Below are positions 6,077 through 10,378 of a DNA stretch of 10,378 bases, piece by piece. The notes under the pieces were generated by a model that made no database searches, had not been told where the DNA came from, and saw only the letters and a program-made list of their open reading frames with translations. Positions within the stretch are counted from its first letter, which is position 1, and each line of letters starts with the position of its first letter. Source of the DNA: Bacteroidota bacterium (GTDB lineage Bacteria; Bacteroidota; Bacteroidia; Chitinophagales; Chitinophagaceae); the NCBI GenBank assembly GCA_005883855.1, contig VBAU01000214.1, positions 1 through 10,378 on the forward strand. The letters are read 5' to 3'. The translations under genes were made by a program, and so were the position numbers.

Positions 6077-7317
6077 ATGTTGCAGGTGCAGGCATTGAGG
6101 CAAGATCCGCAGTGGGCCAAAGAAAGACTCGCTGTGAAAAATTTTACTGAAGGAAAGGTGATTGATACAATTCTTGAATTGGATGACCAAAGGAAAAGGC
6201 TGCAACTGGAGTTTGATAGTACGCAGGCCAAAATAAATAGCGCTTCAAAGGAGATTGGACAATTGATGGCGAAAGGCGAAAAGGAAAGTGCCGAAAGACT
6301 TAAGTACAACGTCGCCTCGCTCTAAATATCTCTCAAACCCATTGCCGACAAACTATCAGCTACGGAAAAGCAACTGCACAATGAATTGGTGAAGCTTCCG
6401 AACATTCCGTCAGAAAAAGTTCCCGCAGGGAGGAACCCGGAGGATAACGTGATGGTGCGCGATGGCGGATCCAAACCAAATCTTCCCGTTGGCGCATTAC
6501 CGCATTGGGAACTCGCAAGAAAATACGACCTGATCAATTTCGAACTCGGAAATAAGATTACAGGTAGCGGGTTCCCCGTTTATAAGGGTAAAGGGGCAAA
6601 ACTGCAGAGAGCTCTCATTCAATACTTGAATATTTACCACCGTTCATGGTAAATGAAACATCGGCTTTTGGTACTGGCCAATTGCCAGACAAAGAAGGCC
6701 AAATGTATTTTGTAACGGAGGACAATTTTTACCTGATACCAACTGCTGAAGTCCCCGTCACAAACATTTATCGTGATGAAATTTTAAAAGAGACGGATTT
6801 CCCAATCAAAATGACTGCTTATACCCCGTGTTTCAGACGAGAGGCGGGAAGCTATGGAAAGGACGTTCGGGGATTGAATCGGGTTCACCAATTTGATAAG
6901 GTTGAAATTATTCAATTGGTTCATCCTGAAAAAAGTTATGAAGTCATCGACGAAATGGTGAATCACGTTGAAAAACTTGTGCAGTCGCTCAATCTGCCTT
7001 ATCGGATTTTGAAATTATGTGGTGGGGATATGAGTTTTGCCTCTGCTCTCACTTATGATTTCGAAGTTTACAGTGCCGCGCAGCAAAAATGGCTTGAGGT
7101 GAGTTCTATTACCAATTTTGAAACTTTTCAAACCAATCGAATGAAGATCCGCTTCAAGGATAAAAATGGTAAAGCGCGATTGGCTCACTCTCTCAACGGA
7201 AGCTCGCTGGCCTTGCCACGCATACTTGCCTCCATCTTAGAAAACAACCAATCTGACCAGGGCATAAAACTGCCTGTAGCTCTTCATCGTTATTTTGGAA
7301 ACGAGACAGTAATCTAA
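6077..7317 (+). pseudogene. serS: Seryl-tRNA synthetase, disrupted by a premature stop and a frameshifting deletion
   Basis: Seryl-tRNA synthetase (class II) charges tRNA-Ser. The N-terminus (MLQVQALRQDPQWAKERLAVKNF) and coiled-coil arm are normal to codon 82. Codon 83 is then TAA (6323-6325), where homologues usually have Lys. The same frame continues as SerRS (ISLKPIADKLSATEKQL, NIPSEKVPAGRNPEDN, GNKITGSGFPVYKGKGAKLQRALIQY) to about 6625. From about 6628 the match moves to another frame (EYLPPFMVNETSAFGTGQLPDKEGQMYF). About 11 residues of the motif-1 region are absent, which fits a deletion of about 31 nt and restores a usual length of about 423. The serine-binding TAE (PTAEVPVTN), motif 2 (CFRREAGSYGKDVRG) and motif 3 (GSSLALPRILASILEN) are intact. 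Either another serS exists in the genome or the assembly is faulty here. No mobile element is present. Confidence 0.87.
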
Positions 7318-7365
7318 TCGGAACCTCGAAAAGTTTTGATCGACGCTTTCTTAATATTTACCGAT

Positions 7366-7401
7366 TTTGTAAATCCGTTCTTAGCTAAGCTCATATTTTT
7401 G
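7366..7401 (+). promoter_or_regulatory. Bacteroidota-type promoter of the lipoprotein cytochrome, with internal palindrome
   Basis: TATTTTTG at 7394-7401 matches TAnnTTTG exactly. A -33-like TTTG lies at 7366-7369, with a slightly long spacing of 24 nt. A perfect 10-bp palindrome, CTTAGCTAAG (7380-7389), sits in the spacer and could be an operator. The gene starts 13 nt after the -7 element. Confidence 0.45.
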
Positions 7402-7414
7402 CGTTTTATACTTC

Positions 7415-7774
7415 ATGAAGCAAAAAAAGATAGTTGTTGGGATTGCGTTGGCCTTGGTTTTTATGGCCTGTAGCAAGAAGACTGTTGCCACGAAAGACGT
7501 TGGTAGTTCCGGGACCGGCACAACATCTGAAACGATACCATCTGAATCTTTAAAGGGTAGTGGCGAAACTGCCGTAGCAGATGTTAATTTGATGGCCGCA
7601 GGTAAAAACGTTTACGAAACCAAATGCATAAGATGTCATGCTATGAAACCCTTGGCTGCCTTTACGGATCCCCGGTGGGAAGCCATTTTAAAGATTATGG
7701 TGCCTAAAGCCAACCTTACACAAGTAGAGACTCAGCAAGTGACTGCATACGTAAAGGCAAATGCAAAAAGATAA
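7415..7774 (+). CDS. Small lipoprotein c-type cytochrome (monoheme)
   Basis: This is predicted to be a membrane-anchored electron carrier on the periplasmic side. It has 119 residues. A lipoprotein signal sequence (MKQKKIVVGIALALVFMACS) has its lipobox ending at Cys19. A Ser/Thr/Gly-rich tether covers about 20-52. A compact cytochrome c domain spans about 55-119. The heme-binding motif is CIRCH (71-75), with His75 as proximal ligand. Met95 in ILKIMVPKANL is the likely distal ligand, placed as in related small cytochromes. The C-terminal helix QVETQQVTAYVKANAK completes the fold. It has its own promoter and a terminator 26 nt after the stop, so it is probably monocistronic. Its redox partner is not identifiable here. 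Confidence 0.9.
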   Translation: MKQKKIVVGIALALVFMACSKKTVATKDVGSSGTGTTSETIPSESLKGSGETAVADVNLMAAGKNVYETKCIRCHAMKPLAAFTDPRWEAILKIMVPKANLTQVETQQVTAYVKANAKR

Positions 7775-7799
7775 TTAATTGCAAGGATTCATCGTAAAC

Positions 7800-7826
7800 G
7801 GGGATGTCAAACACATCCCTTTTTTG
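7800..7826 (+). terminator. Rho-independent terminator after the cytochrome gene
   Basis: GGGATGT (7801-7807) pairs with ACATCCC (7813-7819) around a CAAAC loop, followed by six T (7820-7825). G7800 and T7820 can add a wobble pair. It lies 26 nt after the cytochrome stop codon. Confidence 0.88.
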
Positions 7827-7834
7827 TTTTCCGA

Positions 7835-7850
7835 ATCGCAGGTATGCGAT
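7835..7850. repeat. Inverted repeat in the gap before the DUF1800 gene
   Basis: ATCGCA (7835-7840) and TGCGAT (7845-7850) are perfect complements around a GGTA spacer, with no T-run after them. The sequence lies 139 nt before the DUF1800 start, so it could be a protein-binding site or a small hairpin. The rest of the gap (7851-7988) shows only an A6T6 palindrome (7952-7963) and a weak -7-like TACATTTT (7937-7944). Confidence 0.4.
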
Positions 7851-7988
7851 CAAAAGCAACGTCAAATCGACAAACGGCGTCTCGTATTACGGAAACAACT
7901 CAATCGATACGGTAGGTGCTGGCCATTTAATGGTCATACATTTTAAACCTTAAAAAATTTTTTCGGTCAGAATCAAAATCCCCCTTCA

Positions 7989-9458
7989 ATGGCATTGAGT
8001 AACCAATTAAAAAATCAGCACTTGATGTGGCGTGCTGGTTTTGGTCCTGCTGTGGAGCAATTAGGTGTGCTGGATAACACGTCGCCTGAAAAATTATACA
8101 AAGCTCTTCAGAAAGCATCTGCCAAAAGACCACAATATTTACAGGCCGCTGATAGCTCCCTGCAAGGACTCATGCTGGGAATACAGGACGCGGGGCGCCT
8201 GCAAAAACAGGAAATGTCACCGGAACAGCGCAAGGAAATGCGGCAAAGAAGTCGGGAAGGGATAAAGAGCTTAAACCTGTACTGGTTAAAGGAAATGGTA
8301 GATACAGATGCCCAACTTCGCGAAAAGATGGCTTTCTTCTGGCATGGCCATTTTGCATGTCGAAACCTCAACGTTTTTTATCAGCAGCAACTACTGGACG
8401 TTATCAGGCAAAACGCCCTGGGCAATTTTGGTGACCTGCTGCATGAGGTTTCCAAGACCGGAGCGATGTTAAATTTTTTGAACAATAACCAAAACAAGAA
8501 AGATCATCCCAATGAGAATTTTGCCCGGGAAGTAATGGAGCTGTTTACTATGGGCCGCGGTAATTATTCCGAGCATGACGTGAAGGAAGCAGCACGAGCA
8601 TTTACTGGTTGGGGCGCCAACGCTCGAGGAGAATTTGTTTTTCGCACGTTTCAACACGATGGGGGAGCCAAAACGGTATTGGGAAGAACCGGGAATTTTG
8701 ATGGCGATGAGGTGCTGGACATTCTCCTCAATCAAAAGCAAACTGCAAAATTTATTTCTCAAAAAGTATATCGGTTTTTCGTGAACGAGAACATTGATCA
8801 TCAAAAAGTGGAATGGCTCGCGGATCGTTTTTATAAGAGTGATTACGACATCGGCAAACTCATCGCGGATATTTTTACCAGCGATTGGTTCTACGATGAA
8901 AAAAATATTGGCTCGAGAATTAAATCTCCCATCGAATTGCTTGTCGGCATTCAACGCATTCTACCCATGAAACTGGAGAATGAAGAAGCGCTATTGTTAC
9001 TCGAAAGAGTCCTGGGTCAAATATTATTTTATCCTCCCAATGTGGCCGGCTGGTCGGGAGGAAGAAGTTGGATCGATAGTTCAACACTTATGATGCGCAT
9101 GAGAATTCCTCAACTGATCAACGATACGGACGACTTCAATGTAAAACCTAAATCCGATGATGACCAGATGATGGGGCGCAGCGACGACGAAATCAAAATT
9201 AAGTCAGGGGGCGGCGCTCGAACAGCTAACGCTGCACGAGTGATCAATGCGCACGTCGATTGGAGCAAATACCTGGATTATTACAATAAAGTTGCGCGCG
9301 AGCAATTAGTCAATGACATGGCGGGAATTTTATTGCAGACAAGAAAAGCTGTGGGTGCTGATGTTATCAATGAATATGCGGACGCGACCAGCAAAGAAAC
9401 TTTTATTAAGACATCAACTATTCAAATCATGAGCACGCCGGAATATCAATTGTGTTAA
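7989..9458 (+). CDS. DUF1800 domain-containing protein
   Basis: This is a full-length DUF1800 (PF08811) family protein of 489 residues; biochemical function is not established to my knowledge. Family signatures occur in order: HLMWRAGFGP (11-20), MAFFWHGHFACR (114-125), NENFAREVMELFTMGRGNYSEHDVKEAARAFTGW (175-208), FQHDGGAKTVLGRTGNFDGDEVLDILL (221-247), KFISQKVYRFFV (254-265), LFYPPNVAGWSGGRSWIDSSTLMMRMR (346-372) and the C-terminal IQIMSTPEYQLC. A low-complexity Asp/Lys/Gly-rich stretch (about 378-412) interrupts the C-terminal part. No signal peptide is apparent from the ATG at 7989. The DUF1501 gene follows after 60 nt, the usual partnership for this family, so a joint function is inferred. 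A weak -7-like element lies about 45 nt upstream. Confidence 0.92.
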   Translation: MALSNQLKNQHLMWRAGFGPAVEQLGVLDNTSPEKLYKALQKASAKRPQYLQAADSSLQGLMLGIQDAGRLQKQEMSPEQRKEMRQRSREGIKSLNLYWLKEMVDTDAQLREKMAFFWHGHFACRNLNVFYQQQLLDVIRQNALGNFGDLLHEVSKTGAMLNFLNNNQNKKDHPNENFAREVMELFTMGRGNYSEHDVKEAARAFTGWGANARGEFVFRTFQHDGGAKTVLGRTGNFDGDEVLDILLNQKQTAKFISQKVYRFFVNENIDHQKVEWLADRFYKSDYDIGKLIADIFTSDWFYDEKNIGSRIKSPIELLVGIQRILPMKLENEEALLLLERVLGQILFYPPNVAGWSGGRSWIDSSTLMMRMRIPQLINDTDDFNVKPKSDDDQMMGRSDDEIKIKSGGGARTANAARVINAHVDWSKYLDYYNKVAREQLVNDMAGILLQTRKAVGADVINEYADATSKETFIKTSTIQIMSTPEYQLC

Positions 9459-9506
9459 ACAGCTATGAGCTGTGAGCTTCGAGCATTGAGCTCGCAGCTC
9501 TGAACT
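9458..9506. repeat. Heptamer tandem array (seven units, consensus NTGAGCT) forming a hairpin
   Basis: Seven consecutive 7-nt units fill the gap between the DUF1800 stop codon and the DUF1501 gene. The best-kept units are 9465-9471, 9472-9478 and 9486-9492, and the others differ from the consensus at one to three positions. Because the AGCT core is self-complementary, the array folds: 9467-9478 pairs with 9489-9500 over 12 positions (one G-U) around a 10-nt loop. No T-run follows, so it is not a typical terminator. Confidence 0.75.
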
Positions 9507-9518
9507 AAATGCTACATT

Positions 9519-10378
9519 ATGCTTATCAAACGAAAAGAATTTTTACAACTTGGATCGCTGGCCACAGCCTCTTTCATGGTTCCGAAATTTTTGAAAGCAT
9601 TTGAAGGAGTCGATAGGGTGCCACCTGGGAACAAAGTGATGGTGATTTTGCAGTTGAGCGGGGGCAATGATGGATTGAATACGGTAATACCCATCCGCAA
9701 CGATATTTATTATCGCGAAAGGCCAGGGCTTGGCATTGATCAGACGAAGGCGTTGGCATTAACCGACGAAGTGGGCTTGCACCCAGCATTGATCTCCCTT
9801 AAAGAGTTATATGATGATGGAAGCCTCGGTATATTAAATAATGTGGGCTATCCAAATCCAGATCGTTCACATTTCCGCAGTATGGACATTTGGCAAACCG
9901 GAAGTGCGAGCAATGAATATATCACAACAGGCTGGGTGGGCCGCTACCTTGATGCGCAGTGTCATGGCTGCGATAAACCAACCTATGCTCTTGAGATTGA
10001 TGACGTGCTCAGTCTCGCATTGAAAGGGGAGAATTCGAAGGCCATTGCGATGAAAGATCCCAAAAGATTGTTTGGCACAAGTAACGAAACGTTTTTTAAA
10101 GACGTAATGAAGAATCATAAAGACGGGGACGAAGAAACAGTGGATTACCTCTATAAAACCATGTCGGAAACCTTATCATCAGCCAATTATATTTTCCAAC
10201 AAAGCAGGGCACACCCTTCATCGGCCGACTATCCCAAAACAGAATTGGGAAACGGACTAAAAACCATTGCCTCTTTGATCTTTTCCGACATCAACACAAA
10301 AGTCTACTACATTTCTCTTGGCAGTTTTGACACACACGTAAACCAGGAGAACCAACAGCAAAGACTATTTACCGAGCT
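9519..10378 (+). CDS. DUF1501 domain-containing protein (3' end outside window)
   Basis: This is the N-terminal 286 residues of a DUF1501 (PF07394) protein, a family placed in the alkaline-phosphatase/sulfatase-like clan. Its reaction is not established. The frame is open from the ATG at 9519 to the window edge. The N-terminus KRKEFLQLGSLATASFMVPKFL resembles a twin-arginine export signal with Lys in place of the second Arg, so export is likely but not certain. Family signatures are VILQLSGGNDGLNTVIP (42-58), LHPALISLKELYDDGSLGILNNVGYPNPDRSHFRSMDIWQTG (87-128) and YYISLGSFDTHVNQ (263-276). A CHGC motif (148-151) might bind metal or form a disulfide. The gene follows DUF1800 after 60 nt and is probably co-transcribed with it. 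Confidence 0.92.
   Translation, partial: MLIKRKEFLQLGSLATASFMVPKFLKAFEGVDRVPPGNKVMVILQLSGGNDGLNTVIPIRNDIYYRERPGLGIDQTKALALTDEVGLHPALISLKELYDDGSLGILNNVGYPNPDRSHFRSMDIWQTGSASNEYITTGWVGRYLDAQCHGCDKPTYALEIDDVLSLALKGENSKAIAMKDPKRLFGTSNETFFKDVMKNHKDGDEETVDYLYKTMSETLSSANYIFQQSRAHPSSADYPKTELGNGLKTIASLIFSDINTKVYYISLGSFDTHVNQENQQQRLFTE

Noticed and set aside
6323..6325. Programmed read-through or recoding at the serS TAA
   Set aside because: There is no recoding precedent for SerRS, TAA is not the selenocysteine or pyrrolysine codon, and a second downstream frameshift would still prevent synthesis.
6386..6652. A separate small gene starting MVKLPNIPSEK
   Set aside because: It is in the same frame as the serS N-terminus and continues the SerRS alignment directly after the TAA, so it is a fragment of the broken gene.
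8469..8954. A 161-codon minus-strand open frame inside DUF1800
   Set aside because: It is antisense to a fully conserved DUF1800 protein and has no recognisable domain or promoter.
9458..9506. Terminator or CRISPR-like array after DUF1800
   Set aside because: There is no T-run after the stem, and the 7-nt units have no spacers, so neither label fits.

Overview
The window looks like chromosomal DNA from a Bacteroidota bacterium, most likely Chitinophagaceae or a close relative. The reasons are the protein families (an outer-membrane beta-barrel receptor with a carboxypeptidase-regulatory N-terminus, an RskA-like anti-sigma factor, a small lipoprotein cytochrome), the near absence of Shine-Dalgarno sequences, and several matches to the Bacteroidota -7 promoter element TAnnTTTG. 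The lineage is inferred from family resemblance, not from a search. I see no rRNA, tRNA, CRISPR array, insertion sequence or phage gene.

Layout. Positions 1-1532 (minus strand) carry gcvH, then an ECF sigma factor, then an overlapping anti-sigma factor that runs off the left edge. A divergent promoter region (1533-1711) separates them from a large plus-strand outer-membrane beta-barrel protein (1712-4174). That gene ends at a strong, probably bidirectional terminator. Converging on it is a minus-strand pair (4249-5541): a small uncharacterised protein followed by a secreted cyclophilin-type prolyl isomerase with an unusual N-terminal carboxypeptidase-regulatory-like domain. Next comes a YbjQ-family protein (minus), divergent from a broken seryl-tRNA synthetase gene (6077-7317, plus). 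Then follow a lipoprotein cytochrome c with its own promoter and terminator (7415-7826), and a DUF1800/DUF1501 gene pair (7989-10378) joined by a short heptamer-repeat hairpin. The DUF1501 gene runs off the right edge.

How the genes may work together. The sigma/anti-sigma pair is a regulatory switch whose targets cannot be read from this window. Envelope functions dominate: receptor, periplasmic foldase, lipoprotein cytochrome and probably exported DUF1501 protein. The DUF1800/DUF1501 pair is a recurrent bacterial partnership with no firmly established function that I know of.

The items most worth a second look are the decayed serS (a premature stop plus a frameshifting deletion of about 31 nt in an otherwise well-conserved essential gene), the carboxypeptidase-regulatory/cyclophilin fusion, and the seven-unit heptamer array between DUF1800 and DUF1501. 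I found no clear undescribed defence or mobile system.
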